Assembly: GCA_016808115.1 (NCBI GenBank)
Contig: JAEQBH010000287.1
Span: forward strand, 2,852,001 to 2,916,000
Reading direction: 5' to 3'
DNA length: 64,000 nucleotides
Origin: Tetrastigma voinierianum
Lineage: Eukaryota; Streptophyta; Magnoliopsida; Vitales; Vitaceae
The position numbers and the translations under genes are program-made. The notes under the pieces were generated by a model that worked only from the letters and a program-made list of their open reading frames with translations, did no database searches and was not told where the DNA came from. Within the stretch, counting starts at the first letter, position 1. Each line of letters begins with the position of its first letter. Shown piece by piece: positions 11,733-23,289 of the stretch.

Positions 11733-12639
11733 CTGTATATCGCTTTATCCTATACGCTTGCCATTCAGATTCGAATCTATTAATCTATTGCAAGTTTAAA
11801 TAAGTAATATTAATTTTCCTCTTAAAAAAAATAAAAGACAAACAAATTAAAGAACCAAAATCATCACACTCGGTATAATAAACTCAAACAAATTAAAAAA
11901 AAAAATTGAAATTTTTCTTACTTTCTTTTGACTATTAAAATCCTGTGTACTGTCTTTCAAAAAAAAAAAAAAAATCCTGTGTACTGCCTGTGACATTTCT
12001 TGTTGGCATTTTATTTAAATGTCAACAAGATGAACTTAAATTTATTATGGCCACCAATGGCATCAAAATCACGTGCATCACATCACATGTGCAACTGTAT
12101 CAATATTCCTTGACAATTCATACGGCACGCCAAATGCAACCAAAGACTCATGTTGATCCGTCGCTCGTGTCCCACGAGTACCGTCGTGAAACACATGAGC
12201 TAAGCTACCACGACATTATCATGCCATCTAAAACAACTGCGGCTAAATCATGAACCTTCCATACAGTAAAAAACTTTTTTTTTTTAAAGAGATAAATTTA
12301 TTGATTTAAAACACAAAACTTTAAGAATTTACGAACATTACTGCTAATAACAAAACGTTCATTCAAAACTACATATTCTGAGTAGCCAAAGACGTCTATA
12401 ATATTTCGATTCAAGATCCGCAATATACCAACGAACACATTCGATTCGATTCGATAACCCCATCGGATCAATTTTCATATTCAACTAAAGAATAATGAAA
12501 TCACTTTAAAATAACCATCGACTAATAATAACCACCCATCAGAAATAGGTGATTGGTTTGGTGGTATTCTCGCGGTATAGTCTGATTTGTTACTTATGTT
12601 CATACATGCATGATTATTAGGATATACGATTAGGGTATT
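11733..12639. other. AT-rich spacer, nothing recognised
   Basis: It contains an A15-16 run with the 12-base flank TCCTGTGTACTG repeated on either side (about 11940-11985). Open frames are short. No domain or RNA gene is apparent. Confidence 0.35.
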
Positions 12640-13931
12640 TGGGTAGTATTGTGCTTCAATTTACCTATTTGGCATAGTGGGAGGCCTTGGAGCCCTGTTA
12701 GTGTAATTTAGTTCGGTTTTTATGTTCTTAGAATAATGTGCATTTTTTTATGTTAATTGCATGTTTTACGTTTCTTTGCATGATTGTGTGTTTGTTTCAA
12801 ATTTTTAGCTTGTTTTTTGTGTGTTTAGTGTGCTTGAATGAGTTTGATGACTTGGCTGCTAATAGAATATCATTTTGAACACAAATTTTTGAAAAATGCC
12901 AAGTGTAAAATGGAAGTGGATCCTTAGGTTTTTAAATAATCTGGAATTGTGTGCTTGTATGATATGGGTGACTTGAATGACCAATTCTCCTTGTGTTTCA
13001 AGAAGTATTTTATCTAGGAATCTAACACACACACGTTGATCTCCAGCTAGATACTGGTCCTCAACTTTGATTAAATCACCTGATCTTGGGGATTTAGACA
13101 AATTTTGCTGATGGGACACCTAATCAAAAGAGGGATTGCACGAGCCCTAACTAAAAAGAGAAAATACAAAAACAAAAGAAAAGTGAAAAATAAAGCAAAG
13201 AAAGGCTAAAAAGAAGTTAGTGAATTGCTGGATCATCCAATCGAAAGCCCGGGCATACTGAGGCCTTTAAATCCTAATGCCTGCAGCCTAACTCCGGTCG
13301 AGTCATCGACTTCACCGCCCACTGCGATAGACAAAAAGATGAATCATTCAATCTTAGCCTTGATTTTAAGAGAACTGAGGTAAAGTTTAAAGGGAATTTA
13401 AGGCTTGGTGCCCTTAACCAACTGGTGAGGAGTCATCAATGGACCCCCGCTATAGGAACACTCATCCAAAACTTCTTGGCACTGGTTCTTTCATTTTAAG
13501 TGAAAGAGGTACTTTGAGGTATTTCGTATGAATAAAACGGGTGCGATCTCATCCCTCTAGCTAGCTTCTTCCAAATAGTAGTCAGCTTCTAAGTTTGTGC
13601 TAGACCTCGGCTTATACACTTCAAGATCACAAGTATCACCTACACTTAGATTTTGTGGGAAAGGTCATTGAGGATTTGGAGGGTTGAATTTCACAACTAT
13701 AATTTTTTTATTCGCTAAGTTCCTGTAGAGTTTAAAACCTTAAGGATCCTAAATTTTAGCCTAAAAGTTTATAATGTGCGTAAGCTGTGGTTCAGCTTTG
13801 ATCTTTCTTTTAGTAGCATGTTCACCATACTCATTTCATCTATTTGTTAGTGTGTTATTTTCAAGTGTTGTCTTGTTTTGAGTTTTCCGTTTCCTCTTGC
13901 TTGTAATAAGTAAGAAGCTAAGTTTAGTGGA
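12640..13931 (+). other. 3' non-coding internal tail of an Athila-like element (C, left part)
   Basis: No open frame is recognisable. The text includes an A-rich run, then CTTAACCAACTGGTGAGGAG and, just before the LTR, AAGAAGCTAAGTTTAGTGGA. The latter resembles the polypurine-tract neighbourhood AAGCTAAGTTTGGGGG of Athila-type elements. This suggests the left LTR once ended an upstream copy. Confidence 0.4.
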
Positions 13932-15083
13932 TGATGAGGTCCAAAACACTCCATTGCTGCAAATTCTGTTTTGTGTGTGTGTTACGATCTATTTTGCACA
14001 TAAATAAGTGGTGCTTCTTTCTTCAAGTACTCTACATTTGGGTTTTAGATTCCTGATCTTTGAAAATGGTGCATTTGGAGACATGCTGGTGCAAAGATGG
14101 AGGAATTTGGGGTAGTCCTACTCCCTAACGCCGCAACGCTTGCGACGCCATGACCCGAGTCCAGCAACGCCTGCACCAGGCCATCATCATCCACGCCGCG
14201 GATGCCCAACATCGCAACGCCACCGAGTCGTTGATCAATTTTGGGTTTGGTGTTAAAACATCTATTCTTCAAAAGGAGAAGACGTACGGACACGAATAGG
14301 AGAGAAGGCAAAGGCTCGGATTGGAATTGAGTTTTCTTTGTTTCTTTACTCTTTTCTTTTCTTTCTTATTTTAATCTGCATGGATCCTACAAACATGTAT
14401 TCCTTTTCTATTATGAACTAAACTAGTAGACTAGGGTTTTGATGTAACCCTAATTTCGGATGATGGATTAGCATTAATTTATATACTTAGTTTTATTTCT
14501 TGCAATTATTGAATGTCTTATCTCTATATTAAATTCATACTTGTACTTGATCAATATAGGTATGCTTAGACTAGGGTTTTGAGATCGAGAGATGATAAGC
14601 CTTAGGGACACGAATAAGATATCGTATAATCAATAAGAGAGTAAAGATACCATGATTTTATACGTGGTAAAAAGGGTTTGCCAGTAATGCATTCGATAGT
14701 GTTAGGGTTTGAGGCAGAGATTCAATACAACCCGCTATTAGGATAGGTGCATATAAAAGATCAACTTGCCATTAATAATTGCAAGTGATATAATTAAGTT
14801 ATAGTTCTCTAAATATCCATCAGCCATGATTTGTTGAAGTCAAAACACTAGATATTTAATTAATTGGAAGGAATACCCCTTAGTTGTCTTTAGTAAATTA
14901 CTTAGAGATTCTATAGACTTAATTTAGTGGATCTAAATAAGACAGGTAAATCGTTCAAAAAGATCGACACCCAAACTCCCTTGTGGGATTAATTTTGATC
15001 ATCACTGACCGCTAAACTCGATGCTTGCAATCTGTTTACTCTGGGTGATATATATAAAAGTAACACAAGTAGTTAGCGAGCCA
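13932..15083 (+). repeat. LTR of element family C (left arm, + orientation)
   Basis: It starts TGATGAGGTCCAAAACACTC. It is the inverted counterpart of 16575-17822, with long shared stretches such as ACGAATAAGATATCGTATAA, TAATTAATTGGAAGGAATAC and GGATGATGGATTAGCATTAA. A TATA-like CATATAAAAGATC lies at about 14749. It ends close to GTTAGCGAGCCA. Confidence 0.65.
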
Positions 15084-15090
15084 TTAAGTT

Positions 15091-15110
15091 TTTGCAGTGA
15101 CTATTGGGAT
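15091..15110 (+). other. Decayed primer-binding-site-like sequence after left LTR C
   Basis: TTTGCAGTGACTATTGGGAT occupies the place where the right copy has TTTGGCGTCGTTGCTGGGGA, so it is probably a mutated tRNA-Asp-type site. Confidence 0.4.
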
Positions 15111-15348
15111 TCTATAATTGAGTTGACTGGTTTTGCAACTACTGATCTTGGTTTTGGAAATTTGCCTTCGTCTCGTTCATAAAAGCAGTATGAGATGTCA
15201 TTATATGAGCGGTTATTTCCTAAATCTACCTTCTTCTCTCGTTATTGATTATTGCTTTACATTGTTTGCACCATGTTTTGAGTATTTTTCCGCTGGAAGT
15301 TTTATTATTTCTCCAACTCAATTTGAAATGGTTTAATCTGATATGACT
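15111..15348. other. Short 5' internal remnant after left LTR C
   Basis: About 240 bp of AT-rich DNA with no recognised domain. The junction with the oppositely oriented gag fragment is near 15348. Confidence 0.3.
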
Positions 15349-16395
15349 CTAGTCGTTACGATCATCTATGGTATCATAAGAATGTTCCAATGTTTGTCCA
15401 CCTGAAGTAGTAATCATATCGTTCGTGCGGTCCATGGACTCCGGTGGGTTTGTTTGATTCGCAGTGTGAACCATTAGTGAGTAAGTAAACTGGTGCCACA
15501 AATTAAAACACATCAATGGTTCATCAATCGTTTCGCCTTTCTTACAATTCATTCTTGCGACCATTTATAACTGTTTGCAGCTATCTCATCCAATAAGTCG
15601 AAATCCTGTGGTGTCGTCCTTTTCAAAAAAACACCTCCAACTAAGGTATCAATCATCTGTCTTGTATAGGCATTTAGGCCAGTATAAAAATTGTAGATCC
15701 GCATCAACTTGGTCAACCCATGATGGGGACACTTCCTCAACAATTCCTTATACCTATCCCACGTTTCAGTTCAGCTTTCGCTATCCTTTTGGGCAAAGCT
15801 ATTGATCTCTATCCTCATCTGTGTAGTCTTAGCAGGGGGGCAAAACTTTGTCAAAAACTTATAGACCAAATTTTCCTAATTTATGATGTAGTCGTGTGGT
15901 CTTAATTTAGCCACTCGCTGGCTGGCTGCCAAGGATAGCTGAATAACTGAGCCGATGGCCTCCTCTGTTACCCTATTATATTTCACATTATCGCATACTT
16001 CTAAGAAGCTTGTCAAGTAAGTATTGGGATCTTCGCTTGGTAGCCCATGAAACTGAATAGCCTGGAGTAATTGTAGTGTAACAACCTTCAGTTCAAAATT
16101 ATTCACTTGAATTGGAGGTCTGTGTATTATGGATTATATGATGGTAGGTGGTAATGTGAATCCCTCCAATAGTATATCTGGGTCATCTGGTTAAACCATT
16201 GGCCGACAAACATTATTGTTTCCTCTATTTCCGCCTGGTGGTTCATTTTCATCCCTCATGTTCGGATTCTGCTGTAGATTCACTACCATGTTAACAAGGT
16301 AGCAGTTATGCGTGTCTAACAACCTTCTCTCTCCAAAGTCTGTTGGTTGTTCGTTCAATTTTAGGATCAAAAGGCGCTAATTCTCCTATGCTTTT
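15349..16395 (-). pseudogene. gag: gag remnant (Ty3/gypsy, Athila type), element C right part
   Basis: The minus-strand frames read GELAPFDPKIERTT near the start, then RPPIQVNNFELKVVTLQLLQ. QFHGLPSEDPNTYLTSFLEV and CDNVKYNRVTEEAI follow, and after a frameshift LRKCPHHGLTKLMRI, FYTGLN, DLLDEIAANSYKWS. This is the Retrotrans_gag (PF03732) core of Athila-type elements, including the PHHG and SY.W motifs. Several stops interrupt it and the region after about 15560 loses similarity. It follows the minus-strand LTR and primer site at 16557-17822 at the right distance for a 5' gag. Protease and the rest of pol are absent, because the element is cut at the inverted junction. Confidence 0.75.
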
Positions 16396-16556
16396 TCTTT
16401 GCATACAAGTGACTGAAACTCCCTGAAACACCATAAAGCCCACCAGTAGAATTATTAATTAGATAAAATTTAAAGTAAAAAAAAAAAACAAAATAAAAAA
16501 TTGTCGAAAGTAATATCTAAGTAAACAATTGTCAATATTGACACTTGTGCTAAAAC

Positions 16557-16574
16557 TCCCCAGCAACGACGCCA
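16557..16574 (-). other. Primer binding site (tRNA-Asp type) of right element C
   Basis: On the minus strand TGGCGTCGTTGCTGGGGA differs at two positions from TGGCGCCGTTGCCGGGGA, the usual plant tRNA-Asp complement used by Athila-type elements. Confidence 0.7.
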
Positions 16575-17822
16575 AAAACTCGACGAGCCGCTAACTGCTT
16601 ATGTTACTTCTATATATATCCACCCATTCGCGCAAGTGCATGCGTCAAGTTTAAGCAATCTAGTGATAAGTCAAGGTTGTCCCACAAGGAGTTTGGGTAT
16701 CAATCTACTGAACAAATTTACCCTAATATTATTTAGATCCACCAAATTAAGTCTATAGAATCTCTAAGTAATTTACTAAAGACAACTAAGGGGTATTCCT
16801 TCCAATTAATTAAATATCTAGTGTTTTGACTACAACTAATCATGGCTGATGGATATTTAGAGAACTATAACTTAATTATATTACTTGCAATTATTAATGG
16901 CAAGTTGATCTTTTATATGCATCAATCTCTCTCGAGCAATGAGCACCTATCCTATCGCCGAAGGGCTGAATCTCTGCCAAACCCTGCGACTATCGAATGC
17001 ACATCGGGCAAACCCTTTTACTAATGCAGATAAAATCATGGTATCGCTACTCTCTTATTGATTATACGATATCTTATTCGTGTCCCTAAGGCTTATCATC
17101 TCTCGATCTCAAAACCCTAGCCTAAGCATTCCTACATTGATCAAGTACAAGTATGAATTTAATATAGAGATAAGACATTCAATAATTGCAAGAAATAAAA
17201 CTAAGTATATAGATTAATGCTAATCCATCATCCGAAATTAGGGTTACATCAAAGCCCTAGCCTAATACTTTAGTTCATAATAGAAAAGGAATATATGTTT
17301 GTAGGATCCATACTTATTAAAACAAGAAAGAAAAGAAAAGAGTAAAGAAACAAAGAAAACTCTATTCTGATTCGAGCATTCGCTTTCTCTCCTGTTCGCA
17401 TCCGTATGTCTTATCCTTCTAAAGAATAGGTCATTTTCACTTTTGAACCCAAATTCAGAAATGTACCCTGTGTGACATCGTTATGTCGATGATGAAGACC
17501 GGTAGACGTCGTCGATTTGCCAACGGCCGTGATTCTGCGGTCACGACGTTGGAGCAGGATTTTGCATTCCTCCATCTTCAAATCTCCAACATGTCTCCAA
17601 CTACACCATTTTACCTAAAAGCAAGTCACGACGTTGGAGCAGGATTTTGCATTCCTCCATCTTCAAATCTCCAACATGTCTCCAACTACACCATTTTACC
17701 TAAAAGTTCAAAGATAAAACCAAATATTAGGTATGAAGCAAAAACACCACTTATTTATGTGCAAAACAGATCGTAAACACACTAAAACACGGGTATATAA
17801 TGAGTGTTTTGGACACTCATCA
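16575..17822 (-). repeat. LTR of element family C (right arm, - orientation)
   Basis: On the minus strand it starts TGATGAGTGTCCAAAACACT and runs to the primer site. It is inverted relative to the LTR at 13932-15083. It carries an extra tandem duplication at 17541-17706. Confidence 0.7.
17541..17706. repeat. 85-bp tandem duplication within right LTR C
   Basis: TCACGACGTTGGAGCAGGAT begins at 17541 and again at 17626. About 81 of the 85 bases are identical between copies, so the duplication is younger than the divergence of the two LTRs. The left arm has a single, diverged copy. Confidence 0.85.
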
Positions 17823-18120
17823 ACAACAAATCACAAGCCAGAATGTCGATCATAAATACTACGGTGCCATATACCAAAAGCCGCTTCCCAGACATGGATT
17901 AAAAATTGATATATCGGAAGTATCTAATCGAATAAAGAGACAACTGATAGTTGGTTGTACAAAAAATCGAGGAAATATTGAGAATATCATCGAAATATAG
18001 ACAATATATCAAAAAAATCGATATATAGTGGAAATGTCGAGGGTCACTAACACACGCGATTGGAGATGAAAGCCATCGAAAAAATCGGCAAAAAAAATCG
18101 AGGATTTATCGCCTATGTAT
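17823..18120. repeat. ATCG-rich simple-like sequence
   Basis: Frequent AAATCGA and ATATATCG words suggest a degenerate short-period repeat. No coding potential is seen. Confidence 0.3.
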
Positions 18121-18470
18121 TCTATATATCTATGATAAATCGCTGATTTTTTTTATTTTTTTGAAAAAAAAATGAAAGAAAAGATGGGAGGAAGCAGAAA
18201 AGGAGGAGAAGAAAGAAAGAAAAAAGGAGAAGAAGACACATGGAGACAAAGTAATCCCACCCTTGGAGAAAGAAGACAAAAAAAAGGAGAAGAAGACAAT
18301 TCCTGAGAAGAAGAGCAGACCAACTACTGCTTGGAGAAGAGCAAAAAAAAAAAAAAACGAGAAGAAGAGCAGTCAAACAAGATGTACTGCTTCTTAGAGA
18401 AGAACAAAAATAACAAGAAGAAGAGCAGTAAGAAGAGCAGTCCTGCCGTTGGAGAAAGGGGCTGCTGAAA
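18121..18470. repeat. Purine-rich low-complexity tract
   Basis: Nearly only A and G on the + strand, with GAAGAAGAGCAG recurring. Leucine/phenylalanine-rich frames on the minus strand come from this composition. Confidence 0.6.
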
Positions 18471-18929
18471 TATTTTGTGAGTTCTAGGGTTTACAAAAAT
18501 GAACAATGGAGATGTGGTTGTGAAAATTGATAGCTTAGATCTAATATTCTAAAAGGAAGATGATGAGATAAAAAAGTGTTAAAAGGCCTAAATAATCTTA
18601 AAAATTTAGGTTATTTATTTTTTATAATTTGAATTTATCTATTGTGTTTTAATGTAAGTTTTGTATTATAAAAAAATCTGAATACTTACAAGATTATTTA
18701 AAATATGGAAATATTACAATAGAAAAACTATTATTAAAAGACTATTAGCACTAAAAAAATTCACTATCATTAAAAGCCTATTAGCACTAAAAAAAATTAT
18801 ATTTATCTAATGTGGTGTTTATTGTTTTGGTTTAACTTAATAAGATTATTTTTGGTTTAACTTAATAAAATTATTTTAATCTTAACAGTTGATATCAATA
18901 ATTATTTTTAGTTAGAATAAAAAATTATA

Positions 18930-18942
18930 AATATATATATAT

Positions 18943-18997
<55 letters not shown>
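18930..18997. repeat. (TA)n microsatellite
   Basis: Two long TA runs separated by a single ATAAAT interruption. Confidence 0.95.
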
Positions 18998-18999
<2 letters not shown>

Positions 19000-19769
19000 A
19001 TAAGTGGTATAATTTTACTAAATATCTCTTTTATTTAGCAAAACAAAATCGTTTTAAGTAGAATTAAAAATAGAAACAAAAAACACCATTTTAATTATAA
19101 CTAAAAATAGAAACCGTGATGAAATTTTTAGGCTGTCATTCTGATTGCTGCATTTTTACGGTCGCGGTATCATCGAATTAAAGAGAATAGGCCCTGAAGT
19201 TGTTTTAATACCGTTTACGCCCCCACCTGTTCCGACGTCCTCGCATTATTTTATCGTTCATGCATCTATAAATTATCAATGCGTTTAATTTTTGCTGGGT
19301 TTGGACATGAATTCCAAATTCAGTAATTTCATGCATTTATATAATTTGTAGAAGATTTTTTTTTCTAAACTTAAAATTGGACTTTGAAATATAAAAATGG
19401 AAATTTAAATTTAAAAAAAATCAAATACAAAATATATTAAACCTAGGCAACACGTATGTTTCTCTGATCTTCAAATAAAAAACAATATTATTAACTTTTA
19501 AAAAATATATTCACAACTTTTTAAAACTTATATTAAGGACTAATAATTTAAAAAATTAATAAAAAAAATTACTACCTCAATTGTTAAAAATTTTTAGTAA
19601 AATATTATATTTTGATGTAATAATATCTTATTTTAAAAACGACTATAGAAAATATACCAAATGGATCTTAAATTTATTAATTTTCTAAAATTTTAATTTA
19701 TGACATCAATATAACTCTTTTACTTATTGTAATAGCGGAGTCAAGAAGGGGGCAAAAGGAGGCCTATCT
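18998..19769. other. AT-rich spacer, nothing recognised
   Basis: No open frame with a recognisable domain. Homopolymer A/T runs dominate, apart from a less AT-rich patch at about 19130-19270. Confidence 0.35.
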
Positions 19770-21368
19770 TAAAAAGCAAAAATGCCCTACGCGTATTTTG
19801 AATAAGGCCCACCAAATTCATAAACTTTTTTTTTTGTTTTCACATAGCCCTAAAGCTTTATACCATACGACGCTTACGCCCCTTGTTTAACGGATTAAAT
19901 GGACAGATAAACGGGGTCGTTAATTAGGTGCTAGCTGACACTTCACATGCATTTTTTTTGCCTATGTGGCATGCAAACATGTGTACCGATCCTCTCCTCC
20001 CTCGATACCCCTCTCTTCCCAAACCTTAAGCTCTCCACCTCTCCCCTTTTAAACCTAGCCCTAGTTCTGAATTGAAACCTTAATTTCTCCCCAATTTATG
20101 TTTCCTCTGTATTCAGCTAATGTTGAAAGAATTTGAATTTCTTCAGAGTAATTTTCGGAGATGATCAAAGTACAAACTCAAGAGTTTGAGGGGAGTTAAA
20201 ATCAGAAGCAAGACGGAGATAATTACATCCAAACATTCCTCACATACAAAATTTATTTCTAGCCCACCTTTGATTAAATTCTGGACTCCTAGAGACAAAA
20301 CTATAAAACTGACAGTGTGCTTTAAATTTTTCCATGAAATAACAATGAATTGAACCCATTTGTACATTTCCAAAGAGGTCAATATCTTTCCCATCTCTGC
20401 AACTCCTTCTCATTCTTTTTCCTATATTAATTCTAATTCTCCATTTTCAGAGCACAAAAAGGCAAAACAATCCAATGGTCACTTGTATACCATCTTTTAA
20501 ACAAGCATTCACCATCCAAATTGACGGAACTTGGAAGAGAAACAAATCCCATCATTTCACAAAGAAAAAGAAAAAGAAAAATCAAATAAACCATACCCGT
20601 TTTAATTATTATTGTTTTGTTTTGCTTTGTACTCTAGTGAAGATGAAGTTTTTTCATTTGGGTGCCTTTTTCGTCTATGTTTGGCTGCTAGGAAACTGTG
20701 GAAGAGAAAAGTAAAAAGTTTAGCTTTATGTTGATTTTTCTTTATTTTTCCCTTCTTTGTCATGTTTCTTTTTTGGGAAAATGAATGGAGGGTTGAAGTT
20801 GGACATGTTTGGTTCTCTGTTTGGTTGCAATTAAGGGAAACCGAACAGTAGCTTTGAATAATAGCTTTGATTAGGGTTTAAGAGGGAAAGAGACGAAGCA
20901 TAAATTGGGGAAATTAGGGTTTCGATTCAAAACTAGGGCTAGATTTAAGAGGGAGAATTTGAGGGGGTGAGAGGTTAGGGTTTGGGATCAAATTGCAGGG
21001 GGGAGAATCGATAGGGATGAGGCTAGCTTCACAGATTAGGGCTCAAACAACTTGCAAAGTGACTAGGTAGGAGAATGAGGGTTTCCAGTGGGTAGGGGGA
21101 GGATCGGTAGAGATGGGGGTATTTTTGGCATTAGGATAGTTAGGGTTTAATGAATCACGTGTTTGCATGTCATGTAAGCAAAAAATGCATGTGGGGAGTG
21201 CTACGTAAGCACTAGTAACGCCCCGTTTGGAGATCTGTTGAATTCATTAACAAAGGAGCAAAAGTGTGCTACGGTAGAAACTTCAGTGGCATGGCTAGAC
21301 CCAAAATTAGTGTAGTGGCCAAATCAAACATACGACTAAACCTCAGGGACATTTTTGTACCTTTTCTC
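19770..21368. mobile_element. DNA element with long terminal inverted repeats (MULE-like or foldback)
   Basis: The left arm (19770-20130) and right arm (20865-21368) are inverted copies of each other. The ends carry GCAAAAATGCCCT versus GTACAAAAATGTCCCT (right arm reverse-complemented). Inside, both carry CACATGCATTTTTT, a GGCATGCAAACA-like word, TCTAGCCCTAGTT-like and CCCCAATTTATG words. The 730-bp centre (20131-20864) shows no transposase. Arms of 360-500 bp fit non-autonomous Mutator-like or foldback elements. I could not define a 9-bp target duplication. Confidence 0.6.
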
Positions 21369-21727
21369 AAACCTAACTCAATGCCATTTTCTTCTTGATT
21401 TTGTGAAAATAATATGGGTGTCAAGTCATTTTGTGTTGTGGAAACAAAAATGTTTTGTGTTCTCGTAGTTCCGTTCATGACTTCAATGAGCAGTGATAGA
21501 GCTAGAATTTAACTTAAGGGAGCAAATTTTAACAAATGAATAGTTGTAGCCTAAGCCTAGCGGTACCAGATTTTGAAAATTTAGGGAGCATAACACGTGT
21601 CACATACTCACAAGTCACAAGTTTGATTCTACATGCCTTGGGAAAATTTCAGGGGGCATATGGCCCCCTAAGGTCTTAAGGTGGCTTCGCCATTATCGGT
21701 GAGTATAGGTATTGTTGTTTGATTTGC
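21369..21727. other. Spacer with a possible repeat end
   Basis: At 21640-21700 GGGGGCATATGGCCCCCTAA and GGTGGCTTCGCCATTATCGG form small inverted words of a kind often seen at repeat ends. No gene is seen. Confidence 0.25.
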
Positions 21728-23245
21728 TGATTTAGCATAGACCAAATTGTTTTTAATATTGTTGAAACATTGCCACTAGAGGCTTGTTTAGAATCCTTAG
21801 CAGCAATGCCAAAAACTTGATTACCTGTTAAGATGTTTTCTACTGTTTGTCTATAATAATATATTTGAAATTCAATTTGGTCTAAATCACTGCAAGTGCA
21901 CATGTCAATAAGTAATAAAATGGATTATAAGTCCAGATATTATTCCCACAAGAGTTTGTGAGAAAATTTACAGATCAAGTACCCCCACTACTTAAGATCA
22001 TCACTATTTGAACCTCAAATCTAATGAATGTCACTAACTAACATACTGAAATAAAAGTATTTTTGTCATTTTTTCTTAAAATGAAAAAGATATTCAAATC
22101 TAAAGGGATTAAAGGTTTCAATTATATTTAATAAAACTGGGAATAGGATCAATGTTATGATCATCAAATTGCATATTGTTCAAAAACATCATAGTTATGG
22201 GCTTGAATTCTGGATTTGTCCAAGAGAATAGTAGTATAGCCTTGAAATACCTTCTGACATTATACATTTCACCATTTATAACACAATATTCCTACACCAG
22301 GTCAATGTGTCTAAACAGTTACTTTTAGGATTTGATCATCTTTAAGAGTTGGTTGCCTTTCCTAGACCAGTACTCATCAACCATTTCTTAGGATGGAAGT
22401 TAATTTGCCCCCATAGACAAGATAACACAAGCCTCCTTCAATGTAATTGGTACCTCGGTCTACCATTTAAAAAGAATAATCACTCCCATCAATCACAAGC
22501 ACAAACATTCTTTCAAACTAAGATGAAACCTCTAATTATTAAACTAACAAATCATCAGATGGTCCTTATTCGTCGGGAACACACTTATGTTGTCACTCAT
22601 AAGGGAACCTTGAAGTCAGAGGTTAGAACATCACCTATGATTAATCAAAGTGATACTGAGTTCATTAGTTATAAGAGGATCAATCTAGCATACCCCCAAG
22701 TTAATGTTCTTTGCTCTTAGGAACTCACTTCTCTATGTCAATCTGAGGGGTCCTAGAAATCAGAACAAAGATACAACTCTTTTTAGGTATAATCTATTGA
22801 TATCTAGAACAAAACAATACAAGAGCAATACCAATTAGATAAATCTAATATTCAAACTACAACTTTCATTTAAATGCTACAAAAATGATAACCAAACACC
22901 AATCCCTTCCTAGAGGGAGCTTAGCCTTCCATAACTGGATCACAAGTGACAATAACTAGTTGATCAAACAAATTCATTGAAACTGTAATCAAAACTGAAT
23001 AGAATGGGTTTCAAAAATATTTCCAGATCCCACTCAAGTTCAAATAGAAATGAAGTTTGATATACAAAGATTCCAGCTCAATATTTTAACTCAAATCAAC
23101 TACTCTAATCCTTTAAAATGAAAATGAAAAATGAAAAATAAAAGAAGAAAATAAAATGTGTAAAAGCTTCAGTCTCTGTCTCTTCATCCCCTGAAGATAG
23201 TGATTCCAATGTGATCAATCCCCTCCGATGATGCCCTATCTCTTT

Positions 23246-23254
23246 CTATTTATA
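23246..23254 (-). promoter_or_regulatory. LTR TATA box of element F
   Basis: GGCTTATAAATAGAAAG on the minus strand is followed by a purine-rich leader with GAGACAGAGACTG. It lies about 70 bp downstream of the last unit of the TGTCGCGACA array, as a core promoter in U3 would. Confidence 0.55.
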
Positions 23255-23289
23255 AGCCTCATAAATGTTAGGCCGAAATTCTAAGTAGA

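Noticed and set aside
18122..18506. Leucine/phenylalanine-rich ORFs resembling membrane proteins
   Set aside because: They are produced by the purine-rich low-complexity tract on the opposite strand.
20475..20714. Possible captured gene in the centre of the long-TIR element
   Set aside because: The 79-codon frame has no recognisable domain and includes a lysine run from simple sequence.
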